A stretch of DNA of 64,000 bases. Source: Deltaproteobacteria bacterium (GTDB taxonomy: Bacteria; Desulfobacterota; DSM-4660; Desulfatiglandales; HGW-15). Every line of letters begins with the position of its first letter. Within the stretch, counting starts at the first letter, position 1. Shown here one piece after another: positions 36,562 to 44,602 of the stretch. Location of the stretch: positions 1 through 64,000 of the forward strand of contig JAFGFM010000144.1 in NCBI GenBank assembly GCA_016931115.1, written 5' to 3'. The position numbers and the translations under genes are program-made. Below the pieces are notes generated by a model. The model did not search any database. It was not told the DNA's origin and saw only the letters and a program-made list of their open reading frames with translations.

Positions 36562-37182
36562 TTATAAGCGCCTTAAAACGGCTTTTGCAACACCCTGGAC
36601 AATCATCTCATCAAATGGAGTATAGTCCTTAAAAAGAGGATTTTCTGATTTAAGGTAATAATTGCCTTCTTTTATTGCCAATGTTTTAAGCGTATTCTCT
36701 CCATCAATCAAGGCAACTACAATATCACCTTCTTTGGGTTGAATGTCTGCATCAGCAATGACCCAATCGCCGCTAAAAATAGCACGCTCTTTCATTGAGT
36801 CACCATTAACAGTCAAAGCAAAAAGCCGATGTTCAGCCTTGATCCCAAAAATTGCTAGATCAACGTTTATGTCTGCGTTCCTATTCGCTACTTGCTTCTG
36901 CGGATGCCCTGCATTGATTTCACCTAGTATCGGAATAGCATTAACCGCAGTTTTTTTTTCTGAGATAAGGAGTTCAATACCACGGGAGCGCCCCCGATGG
37001 CAACGTAAAAACCCTTTTTTTTCCAATGCGCGAACATGGTCCACCGCTGCTTTAGGGCTTTTGTATTCGAAATGTTCTGCTATTTCTCGGTAGGTAGGGG
37101 AAGCCCCTTCTTCGCGTATTTTATCTTTTATAAAATTAAGAACCTCCCGTTGTTTTGGTGATATATTTAATGGACTATACAT
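36562..37182 (-). CDS. LexA-like self-cleaving repressor heading a restriction-modification operon
   Basis: The 206-residue protein has a LexA winged-helix DNA-binding domain (residues 1-70: ISPKQREVLNFIKDKI, SPTYREIAEHF, SRGIELL) and an S24 peptidase domain. Everything needed for RecA-stimulated autocleavage is present: the Ala91-Gly92 bond in EINAGHP, Ser129 in NGDSM and Lys166 in ENTLKTL. It is the first gene of a three-gene operon with the methyltransferase and nuclease. The ATG lies inside a perfect palindrome and only 4 nt from a TACTAT -10 box, so the mRNA may be leaderless and the gene self-repressed. It could be the host LexA, but linkage to restriction genes suggests a dedicated copy. 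Confidence 0.88.
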   Translation of the reverse strand: MYSPLNISPKQREVLNFIKDKIREEGASPTYREIAEHFEYKSPKAAVDHVRALEKKGFLRCHRGRSRGIELLISEKKTAVNAIPILGEINAGHPQKQVANRNADINVDLAIFGIKAEHRLFALTVNGDSMKERAIFSGDWVIADADIQPKEGDIVVALIDGENTLKTLAIKEGNYYLKSENPLFKDYTPFDEMIVQGVAKAVLRRL

Positions 37183-37191
37183 TTGTATAGT
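37174..37191. promoter_or_regulatory. Perfect palindromic operator over the lexA-like start codon
   Basis: ACTATACATTTGTATAGT has perfect 8-bp arms and a 2-bp centre. It covers the ATG (37180-37182) and overlaps the candidate -10 box. It is unlike the CTG-N10-CAG box of gammaproteobacterial LexA. Binding here would block transcription and perhaps translation start. Confidence 0.7.
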
Positions 37192-37217
37192 ATGAATTAA
37201 ACAAGATAGTATGTCAA
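37187..37217 (-). promoter_or_regulatory. Candidate sigma-70 promoter of the lexA-like operon
   Basis: Minus-strand TTGACA (37212-37217) and TACTAT (37187-37192) are 19 bp apart, slightly wide. The predicted transcription start falls at or next to the ATG, giving a leaderless message. The -10 box lies in the palindromic operator. Confidence 0.5.
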
Positions 37218-37424
37218 GCTAATATAATGGATCAGGTTTTAAATTATCGAAGAATGATTGATAAAAATACACTGAAAAAATGGAAACTATTTGAAATTGC
37301 ATGGGAAAATGGGAGTAATAAAACAAGGTGCTTTTTTAAACATTCTATTATGTGTAATACATTGAAATAAAGGAAATAATCTGTAAGATAGTGTCATGTT
37401 AAAGAGATCTCTTAAAAAAAATTA

Positions 37425-39080
37425 GTGTGGAAAAAAGAAGTGGTTAAAGCAGATAGATTGTCCCTAAAAATATTACTTATAGCACCCCCCATACAGGATT
37501 ATTACGATACTGAGATACGCCATTTTCCTCTGGGGCTTTTATACCTGAAATCGGCCATTAATCATTTTCACCCGGATGTTGAGGTGAAAATCATGGATTT
37601 TCACCACGGGCGTGGGAAAAGATCTATCCCTGTACCGCGTGAGTTGAACTACACAAAAAGGTACTTCGGTAAAAATGACCTCTCTCCATTCAGCTCCTTT
37701 TATCATTACTACCATTTCGGTAAAGACTTTGACTCCATCGTTGATGACATCGTCAGGTTGAACCCGGATCTGGTGGGGATTACCTCTATGTTCACCCCCT
37801 ACTATTTTGAGGTACAGGAGATTGCTTCGAGGATTAAAAGGCAAAATCCCAATATCAAAATCGTGCTTGGCGGCGCTCATGCCTCAATCATGAGTGTAGA
37901 AAAATTAAAGGATGGGTGTGCAGATTATGTGGTGATAGGTGAAGGTGAGCAGGCCATTGTCGAACTTGTCAGCCATCTAAAGGGAGATATGGTAATAGGT
38001 GATGTATCCTCCCTTGCCTATAAGGATAATAACCAGATAATAGTCAACCCGATTAAAAATTATCAAATAGAGACTATCCCTTCACCTTTAGCAGAGGATT
38101 TTGCATATTCTACTTACAGGGTCAAAGAAAAACCAATGTGCATGATACTTACATCACGTGGTTGCCCATATCAGTGCAGCTTCTGTACAACACACAGGGT
38201 CTTTGGTCGTGGTTACAGGCAGAGAGAGGTTGATTCCATTATAGAGGAGATGAATGCCTACTATCAGAAGGGCGTTAGGTTTTTTGATTTTGAAGATGAT
38301 AACCTCACCCTGAACAAGGGCTTTATAATAGAGCTATGCAGCAAGATAGAGGAAATCTTCAAAGCTGACAAACCTACACTTACTGCGATGAATGGTGTAT
38401 CATACTGGCACCTGGATCAGGATATCCTTAATGCTATGAAAAAGGCCGGGTTCGTTAGCGTTAACTTATCACTGGTATCAAGGGACAGAAATAGCGATCT
38501 ATTAAGGCCCATGGATATGGAGAGATTTAAAGAGATTGCATGGCTTGCATATGAAATGGGCTTTGATATGACCGGCTACTATATACTCGGGCTTCCCGGT
38601 CAGACTATTGAGCAGATGATCGACTCCCTTGAACTGCTAGCCTCATTACCCCTTACAGTAGGCGCAAGCCCCTTTTATCTCCTGCCCGGTTCAACGCTTG
38701 CAGAGGGTATTACCTTTGACCGCGAAAGGATGATAAAGGCAAGACTTACAGCACTGGGCGGTAATGCACAGGATATCTATACCCTTTTCATATTGAGCCG
38801 TATCATCAATTTTATAAAAACACTTCCTGTAACAAGGGATATGGATATAAGTGAGGTGTTAAGCATGCCATCTAAAGGACGTGAAGGCATAGGGAAAATC
38901 ATTCTTGAGAAATTTTTCAGGGATGGCGAATTGTGTATGAACCTTTCCGGAAACAGGTATGAACCAAATAAAGGTATTAACCCATATATATTAAGGCACC
39001 TTGGCACAACCATTAAAAAAAATGTCACAAAGAATGGCCATACAGTCAGGATTGATCAGTCCATTATATTTTCAGTTTGA
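37425..39080 (+). CDS. B12-binding-domain radical SAM enzyme
   Basis: The 551-residue protein has an N-terminal cobalamin-binding-like Rossmann domain (residues about 12-190: ILLIAPPIQDYY, LGLLYLKSAIN, PDLVGITSMFTPYYFE, IVLGGAHAS, VIGEGEQAIVEL) and a radical SAM domain with the 4Fe-4S motif CPYQCSFC in TSRGCPYQCSFCTTHRVFG. This architecture is shared by BchE/HpnJ-like enzymes and many uncharacterised ones that modify lipids, cofactors or peptides. The annotated GTG 37425 lacks a good ribosome site; a GTG at 37440 is an alternative. It converges on the polysaccharide-type operon by 29 nt, which may hint at envelope chemistry. Confidence 0.85.
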   Translation: MWKKEVVKADRLSLKILLIAPPIQDYYDTEIRHFPLGLLYLKSAINHFHPDVEVKIMDFHHGRGKRSIPVPRELNYTKRYFGKNDLSPFSSFYHYYHFGKDFDSIVDDIVRLNPDLVGITSMFTPYYFEVQEIASRIKRQNPNIKIVLGGAHASIMSVEKLKDGCADYVVIGEGEQAIVELVSHLKGDMVIGDVSSLAYKDNNQIIVNPIKNYQIETIPSPLAEDFAYSTYRVKEKPMCMILTSRGCPYQCSFCTTHRVFGRGYRQREVDSIIEEMNAYYQKGVRFFDFEDDNLTLNKGFIIELCSKIEEIFKADKPTLTAMNGVSYWHLDQDILNAMKKAGFVSVNLSLVSRDRNSDLLRPMDMERFKEIAWLAYEMGFDMTGYYILGLPGQTIEQMIDSLELLASLPLTVGASPFYLLPGSTLAEGITFDRERMIKARLTALGGNAQDIYTLFILSRIINFIKTLPVTRDMDISEVLSMPSKGREGIGKIILEKFFRDGELCMNLSGNRYEPNKGINPYILRHLGTTIKKNVTKNGHTVRIDQSIIFSV

Positions 39081-39109
39081 ATTATCTATTTTAATTAGCG
39101 GGTAATCAC

Positions 39110-39940
39110 CTAGAATTCATAAAAAAATCCTAATCCAAACCCAATCTTATCATAACCTTCATCCAGCTCAAAATAGCTGCTGCTTGCGAAAACGCCATAG
39201 TTTTTACCTAACCAGCGCCTGTGTTTCAGGGTAAACTCAAATGAATCCCGATTTATCTCCTCAGGCAAGACGAGATATGATGCGAGGTATGCCTGATTTC
39301 CGAATGAATATGATAACCATGTCCATTGGAGACCCTCTTCCCCATATCCCATGCTTATAAGCTGGGAGTGTGAGTTGACAGAACCGGGGTCACTTTGATT
39401 GTGAAAATATCGGTATTGAAAAATCCATTTTCCCAGATAATAGGTAGGACCACCTGAAATAATAAGATCACTATGTTCGTTAAAATATTCTATATAATTA
39501 GCTCCGATTGTCAGGATGAGTTTCTTTTTTGCACCCAGCTTAAGATTAAAATCATGATCAACCCGGAATTCAGGAAGATATGGGGTATTGCTCCCTAAGG
39601 TAACAGAAGAGTAAGTATATAAAGAGCTATTCCAGTCTTTATATGCTCCTATAGTACCGGTTAATCCCTCGTCCTCCTGACGATTGTAAAAGGAACCCTG
39701 AAGGAGATATGTGAATCCGATATAGGGCTTTGAGAAGTAAGATAAATTTATGGTCTTCCAGTCTCCATATATTTGATTGGGGGACAGATGTTCATAAGAT
39801 AATGAGGACTCAATACGACGGGTTTTCTTCTCTTCAGCAAAGATGGCAATATTGCTACTTATTATGATGTACGTTATTGTAAATAAAAACAGGATCAACA
39901 GGTTTTTTTTGTCCAACAATTTTTTACCTCTTATCTTCAT
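39110..39940 (-). CDS. YaiO-family outer-membrane beta-barrel protein
   Basis: The 276-residue protein has a signal peptide (LLILFLFTITYIIISSNIAIFA) and then repeated amphipathic strands rich in Tyr and Trp: SSLSYEHLSPNQIYGDWKT, YIGFTYLLQGSFYNR, IGANYIEYFNEH, ISMGYGEEG. It ends in aromatic FGLGFFYEF, the C-terminal signature of outer-membrane barrels. YaiO-type barrels accompany polysaccharide or sugar-transfer systems; a role in export is inferred from the upstream GT2 synthase. It is the last gene of a four-gene minus-strand operon, 66 nt below the bactofilin-like gene. Confidence 0.8.
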   Translation of the reverse strand: MKIRGKKLLDKKNLLILFLFTITYIIISSNIAIFAEEKKTRRIESSLSYEHLSPNQIYGDWKTINLSYFSKPYIGFTYLLQGSFYNRQEDEGLTGTIGAYKDWNSSLYTYSSVTLGSNTPYLPEFRVDHDFNLKLGAKKKLILTIGANYIEYFNEHSDLIISGGPTYYLGKWIFQYRYFHNQSDPGSVNSHSQLISMGYGEEGLQWTWLSYSFGNQAYLASYLVLPEEINRDSFEFTLKHRRWLGKNYGVFASSSYFELDEGYDKIGFGLGFFYEF

Positions 39941-40006
39941 TAAATTCGTAAGCCTTTTTTTAATACAAGTTTAACCAAAATAATTACTAAACCATACAGA
40001 TGAAAT

Positions 40007-41035
40007 TCATTTTTTTTGTGTTGAGCCAACCCCTTCAGTAGAAATATATCCATAGATAGTAACATTATTTTCAATATGAATTGCCTTCTTTGCGATAACT
40101 GATTTTATCTCTTCGGGCAGACTTATACATGACCCTTCTGATATATGGATAGAGGTTTGAGAAAATATATGACCTCCAATTCTCGCATTTCGGCCAATAA
40201 TGATATCTCCTTCAGAAAAAATATTTCCATAGACTTTTACACCCTCCTCAAGGATTATCCTGCCATAAGATTTTATATCTCCTTCAAATATTGACCCGTA
40301 CCCGATCCGAATATCCCGCATAAACACTACATTGTTGATTTCTATTGTCCCGGGAGGTAATACTTTATCTCTTTTACGAATAAATGAATTCTGTTGTGTG
40401 GTTATTTCCTGCGATTTAAATGTCTCAAATGGGTTTATAGTCGTTGATAAAGGATTACTTGAGATAACGGGTCTTCCGAAAAGCCTGTGGAAAATGCAGT
40501 TTTCAGATAACAACAATTTTTTAGCAGATGAAACACTTATACCAAGGTTGCAATCCTCTTTAATAATTATGTCTCCTTCTGCATCTAACCAGCGTCTAAA
40601 CCTGACTCCATCAGAAATTTGAGCATTCCCTTCTATACTTAATGCCTGTAAAACATTGTTTGGTCCAATGATAACATCGCCTGTAACATGTACCTCCTTG
40701 TTTAATTGAACATCAGAGCCTGATACAAAATTTCCCTTTATTAAAAGAAGGTGGTTGATTATCTCCCCATCACCTATATTTAGCGATGGGTGAATTGCCA
40801 GAGGTTCGTCTTTAGAGAGTTTTACATTATGAATCCCATGTCCCAGGTTAAAACCACTGGTTGCTTTTTCAAGGATCTTTCTGAAGGATTTTGCGAAATA
40901 GCGCGGATGTCTTATATAGTCCATTTCGATAGGCAGAGGTTCTGCATCTTCTTTTTTTATTATCTCAATAAGCCCCGGGATAAATGGAAGAAGAAATAAC
41001 AATAAAAATGAAATAAGTATTATCCATATAATCAT
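40007..41035 (-). CDS. Membrane-anchored bactofilin-like (polymer-forming) protein
   Basis: The 342-residue protein has an N-terminal membrane anchor (IIWIILISFLLLFLLPFIPG) and two stretches of right-handed beta-helix repeats (about 85-180 and 225-335): VTGDVIIGPNNVLQALSIEG, then FEGDIKSYGRIILEEGVKVY, GNIFSEGDIIIGRNARIGGH. The G-[DN]-I/V turns are typical of bactofilin polymers, which act as scaffolds for wall and polysaccharide enzymes. A charged linker separates the two parts. It begins 2 nt after the GT2 synthase stop, so the two are translationally linked. A fused anchor and a double helix are unlike short bactofilins. Confidence 0.78.
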   Translation of the reverse strand: MIIWIILISFLLLFLLPFIPGLIEIIKKEDAEPLPIEMDYIRHPRYFAKSFRKILEKATSGFNLGHGIHNVKLSKDEPLAIHPSLNIGDGEIINHLLLIKGNFVSGSDVQLNKEVHVTGDVIIGPNNVLQALSIEGNAQISDGVRFRRWLDAEGDIIIKEDCNLGISVSSAKKLLLSENCIFHRLFGRPVISSNPLSTTINPFETFKSQEITTQQNSFIRKRDKVLPPGTIEINNVVFMRDIRIGYGSIFEGDIKSYGRIILEEGVKVYGNIFSEGDIIIGRNARIGGHIFSQTSIHISEGSCISLPEEIKSVIAKKAIHIENNVTIYGYISTEGVGSTQKK

Positions 41036-41037
41036 AT

Positions 41038-42411
41038 CTAATTATCTCTATTTTGACCGCGCAATTTAAGAATGGTTCCAGGTAATCCCTGGTTTTTCTT
41101 CCTGAACCTTTCTGTCTTTTCCCATTTTGATTTGCGGCCTGTTATTATATCTATCAGTGCCCCTAAAAAACCGATAGCAATAAACCATGTGTTGAAAAAA
41201 TAGTTAAATAATAACAAAGGTAAAAGCAAGACCCTGCGCGTCGAGTTGTCAAGCAGTGTGGCCACACCGATCTGGAAAAATGGGGCAAAGTTGCCAAAGG
41301 TATTATAGGCACCTACAAAGATAAGAGCAGAAACCCCCGATACAATATTCATCTCACCAATATAGAAAAGTGCCAGCAAATCAAAAAATGCCAATAGCAG
41401 AATAAGTGGAACAGTATATACAAACAGGAGTAATATACCATCCAACTTCTCTTTAAATGATAAATTTTTTGATGAGATAACAGGCCATAGATATCTGAAC
41501 ATTACCTGGTTATGCCCTCGCGACCAGCGACTGATTTGACGTGCCCTGACATCCCACGTTTCAGGGACCTCTTCATAGCATTCAGCGCGATTTGCATAGG
41601 TTACCTTCCACCCGTTAATGAGTAAACGGAAGGTTAATTCAGTGTCCTCAGCCAGAATTTTTGTATCAAAATATCCAAGAGATTTGACGATATCCCGGCG
41701 AAATCCCCCGACAGTCCCTCCGTATTGAGGCGTGAGTTTCAGATTATATCTGGCCTGCTGATCAACCTGATACCCTCCAGATCTTTCAAGGTCGAGCATT
41801 CGGGCAAGTAGATTTGCCTTTGTGTTAACCGGTACTACCCGCCCCATGACAGCACCGATTTCAGGGTCATTAAAACATGCTGTAATATCCTTCAATATAC
41901 CTTTGGGGGGAAGGTAATCAGCATCAAAAACAATAATAATCTCACCGGTCGCGCGTTTTATTGCTTCATTAAGAGCAGCAGGTTTTCCAGGGTCTCCTTC
42001 ATACCTGTGTATGGGTTTAACTATGGGATAATGCCTGGCATATTCTTCAAGAATGCTCTGTGTGCTGTCGGAAGAAAAATCATTAATGGGAATAATTTCC
42101 AGTTTATTGTGAGGATAGTCAGCTGATATCAGCAAATCAAGTATCTTATTTGGTTCGATCAAGGTGTTATCATAAGTATCAGATCCGGTAACTAGTAAAT
42201 CCAGGATCTGCCCGGCGACCTTTTCCTCGTTATGCATAGGAATCAGGACAGAAATCTTTTTAAGTTTCGAATCAATTATGTCCTGATAGTAGATACGTTG
42301 ATCAGAAAAAAGCCTGTTCAGTGTAAACAGATAGTGTCGAATTGTATAGATCAGAAGAATAACGACAGTGATAACAATATATATTTTGGAAATTAAAATG
42401 ACCATTTCCAC
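41038..42411 (-). CDS. Family 2 glycosyltransferase, processive membrane synthase (PgaC/HAS-like)
   Basis: The 457-residue protein resembles processive polysaccharide synthases of the PgaC, cellulose or hyaluronan type. An N-terminal membrane helix (IYIVITVVILLIYTIRHYLF) leads to the GT-A domain: ISVLIPMHNEEKV, the first aspartate in PINDFSSDST, DADYLPPKG, the ILAEDTELTFRL acidic motif and QISRW, the QxxRW acceptor motif. Two or three membrane helices follow (LLLFVYTVPLILLLAFFDLL; LLPLLLFNYFFNTWFIAIGF). The polymer made is unknown. The start (GTG 42411 or ATG 42405) overlaps the end of the upstream gene. Confidence 0.9.
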   Translation of the reverse strand: MEMVILISKIYIVITVVILLIYTIRHYLFTLNRLFSDQRIYYQDIIDSKLKKISVLIPMHNEEKVAGQILDLLVTGSDTYDNTLIEPNKILDLLISADYPHNKLEIIPINDFSSDSTQSILEEYARHYPIVKPIHRYEGDPGKPAALNEAIKRATGEIIIVFDADYLPPKGILKDITACFNDPEIGAVMGRVVPVNTKANLLARMLDLERSGGYQVDQQARYNLKLTPQYGGTVGGFRRDIVKSLGYFDTKILAEDTELTFRLLINGWKVTYANRAECYEEVPETWDVRARQISRWSRGHNQVMFRYLWPVISSKNLSFKEKLDGILLLFVYTVPLILLLAFFDLLALFYIGEMNIVSGVSALIFVGAYNTFGNFAPFFQIGVATLLDNSTRRVLLLPLLLFNYFFNTWFIAIGFLGALIDIITGRKSKWEKTERFRKKNQGLPGTILKLRGQNRDN

Positions 42412-43187
42412 ACCATCCTGTTCATTCTAAGGTTTTGTGCAACCCTGCTATTGTAATAACTGTATATGCCCACTAAATATACGAAATCAATAAGGGGTCC
42501 AAAGGCGAAAAACAATATAGGGATATAGATAATCGAGAACCTGGAAACAATGAATAGAAAAAGAATATAACGCAAGAAGCCAAAAACAATAGAATAGATA
42601 AGTGTCAACAATACCAAAGCCGGTTTTGGTAAAAAGGGGTCAGGCATAAGCAAAAGGGCCAATCCAAGAATAAATGGTAGAAAAAGCCACATGTTTATCT
42701 GTGTCTTTATGTAAAGTTCAGAAAACTGAGTGAGTGTATAGGGAAATTCAGATGGTGAAATAGTAAAAAATAAAGCTGATGACAAATTAATAGCAGACAT
42801 GAATGCAAAAAAAATCGCAATGTTTTTTCTTCTTTTCAGGCGCGGTAAAATAATGATCAAGCATAGAGATATAATTAAATTGATTAAGGTTATAATGCTT
42901 GAAGGATTTTTTCCGGGTATATCGATAAAAGATATCCTGCCAAGCAGAAAGGCCTGATCAATAATATGAACCGTACCTGACGAAAAGTAACCAGAAAGGA
43001 TGTTATGAGTGATAAGACATATGCCTTTTGTTAATAGCGGATAGACAAATAGAAAAAGAAATAATAATGGAACGGTTATACACATCAACTCCAACAGGAA
43101 TTTCCATACTGAACCGGTTATTTTCCTGTAGGCACGATGATAATATATTTTTGTTTTTTCCACAGTATATATATCTCTCACCGTCAT
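42393..43187 (-). CDS. Polytopic membrane protein of the polysaccharide operon
   Basis: The 264-residue protein has about six hydrophobic segments: FLLELMCITVPLLFLFLF, IITLINLIISLCLIIIL, IAIFFAFMSAINLSSALF, INMWLFLPFILGLALLL, a pair around LLTLIYSIVFGFLRYILFLF, and IPILFFAFGPLIDFVYLVG. It has no family that I recognise. The last codons overlap the GT2 gene by 13-19 nt, so it is probably a partner of the synthase in the inner membrane, perhaps in polymer translocation. It is the first gene of the operon; a terminator lies between it and the PEP-CTERM gene. Confidence 0.7.
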   Translation of the reverse strand: MTVRDIYTVEKTKIYYHRAYRKITGSVWKFLLELMCITVPLLFLFLFVYPLLTKGICLITHNILSGYFSSGTVHIIDQAFLLGRISFIDIPGKNPSSIITLINLIISLCLIIILPRLKRRKNIAIFFAFMSAINLSSALFFTISPSEFPYTLTQFSELYIKTQINMWLFLPFILGLALLLMPDPFLPKPALVLLTLIYSIVFGFLRYILFLFIVSRFSIIYIPILFFAFGPLIDFVYLVGIYSYYNSRVAQNLRMNRMVWKWSF

Positions 43188-43210
43188 GCCATTTTATGAC
43201 CTAAACAAAA

Positions 43211-43243
43211 TTCCGGCCTTACCTGTAAGGAATAAGGCCGGAA
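43211..43243 (-). terminator. Terminator after the PEP-CTERM gene
   Basis: Arms TTCCGGCCTTA and TAAGGCCGGAA form an 11-bp GC-rich stem with an 11-nt loop, followed on the minus strand by TTTTG. It lies 46 nt past the PEP-CTERM stop and would separate that gene from the polysaccharide operon. Confidence 0.8.
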
Positions 43244-43288
43244 AAAGAAATGTATATACGATAGTGAACTTTATAATAATAAACAACA

Positions 43289-44137
43289 TTAACCTTTTAA
43301 AAGTCGCTTACGTCTTACTGCCAATGCAACCAATCCTGAACCCAGTAATAATATTGTTGCCGGTTCAGGAACAGCAGGGATTTCGAAATTGTCATCAATT
43401 ACACTGCCTGTTTCTTTAAAGGATAGGAAGATATTGTCAGCATACCCCTTGTAATCAGTCGGCCAGTAACTTCCAACCCCAACACTTAAACCATATACAA
43501 CAGCGTCCATGCTATATGTCAGATCAAAACCATTGTTGAACGGAGCTGTCCATTCAGATAAAGTGTTAGCCATTAGGGCGTACCCTGTGAAATCAGCTAA
43601 AATGGAGCCATCTTCTATTGTATAGCCATCATCAAACACATGTCTCCAAAAGTTTTCTCCAATCATATTCTGCTCTACCCAGATATTATTGGTTGACTGT
43701 GTCGAGTCAGTATAAAATTTCTCCCAGACAAGCTCACTAAACATATTATCATCTCTGATTAACAGCCTTATTACTGGAGTCTGCGCCAGCCATGGAGATC
43801 CATACTCATCAGTTATACCTATATCTTCACGGAACCAGTCAAAGGATAATGCATCAATATCAGAGAGTTTTCCCCAGGAAGCAGTATTTATTTCGCCAGC
43901 ATACCGTGAATAAAAAGCCCAGTCATCCAAAGTATTGGTGCTCAGGGCAAGTGATCCATTCCCTGACCGGGGATTTTCTCCGGTTATTTCTGCTTTACCA
44001 TCACCCAAGGTTACCAAATTCCAATTTGAGTCACCTGGATAGATGATATTTTCTGCAAAAGCATTAAAGCTAATTAATGCAAAGCAAATAAAAGCAGAAA
44101 GAGATATTATTTTTAATAAAGCTTTATATTTTTTCAT
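43289..44137 (-). CDS. PEP-CTERM sorting-domain exported protein
   Basis: The protein of about 282 residues has a signal peptide (YKALLKIISLSAFICFALIS to AFAENI), a beta-rich body with Trp and Asp residues (WNLVTLGDGKAEITGENP, SLALSTNTLDDWAFYSRYAG) and the C-terminal sorting signal VPEPATILLLGSGLVALAV followed by RRKR. PEP-CTERM proteins are processed by exosortase and are linked to exopolysaccharide export. The start is ATG 44137 with AGGTGG upstream; a GTG 9 nt earlier is in frame. A sigma-54 promoter lies about 65 nt upstream. No exosortase gene is in the window. Confidence 0.9.
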   Translation of the reverse strand: MKKYKALLKIISLSAFICFALISFNAFAENIIYPGDSNWNLVTLGDGKAEITGENPRSGNGSLALSTNTLDDWAFYSRYAGEINTASWGKLSDIDALSFDWFREDIGITDEYGSPWLAQTPVIRLLIRDDNMFSELVWEKFYTDSTQSTNNIWVEQNMIGENFWRHVFDDGYTIEDGSILADFTGYALMANTLSEWTAPFNNGFDLTYSMDAVVYGLSVGVGSYWPTDYKGYADNIFLSFKETGSVIDDNFEIPAVPEPATILLLGSGLVALAVRRKRLLKG

Positions 44138-44200
44138 GATAGCCACCTTTTGTTTAATTTATTCGGCAAAATAATAAATTTCTTTACAACTTTATGCTTT

Positions 44201-44216
44201 AGCAAAAAACATGCCA
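44201..44216 (-). promoter_or_regulatory. Sigma-54 promoter of the PEP-CTERM gene
   Basis: The minus strand reads TGGCATGTTTTTTGCT, matching the sigma-54 consensus TGGCAC-N5-TTGCW at all key positions (GG and GC ten bases apart). It stands 64 nt before ATG 44137, giving a leader of about 50 nt. Confidence 0.8.
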
Positions 44217-44475
44217 CGGAAGGCAATACTAATAATAACAATAAATTCAGCAAGATAAATGTTAACAGGGATCGCCTAGACCACGTATATGTAAAAAATT
44301 ACCCAAAAACAATGGCATATTTGACATCAAAATGGTAATTATTTTCATAGTGTAACTCAAATTTTTTGGCAAATCATTTTAACATCTGGCAAAAGAAAAT
44401 ATTTCATAAAATGTCCTATCTCTTACCTTTACCTTATAAATACCTTTTTAATACAATATTATATGCTTGCACATA

Positions 44476-44491
44476 TGGCATAGGATTTGCT
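44476..44491 (+). promoter_or_regulatory. Sigma-54 promoter of the wecB gene
   Basis: TGGCATAGGATTTGCT matches the sigma-54 -24/-12 pattern with correct spacing. It lies about 110 nt before wecB and divergent from the promoter at 44201-44216. The 260 bp between them could hold a shared enhancer site. Confidence 0.8.
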
Positions 44492-44602
44492 AATTTTTAT
44501 ACTTGTTCTTTTAAACGGTCAATAAGTACTTAAGATTTTTACAAAGATAGTTAGTCTATTTTTCTATATGTATCGGTATTTCATGTTTGTAAAAAAGGGA
44601 AC

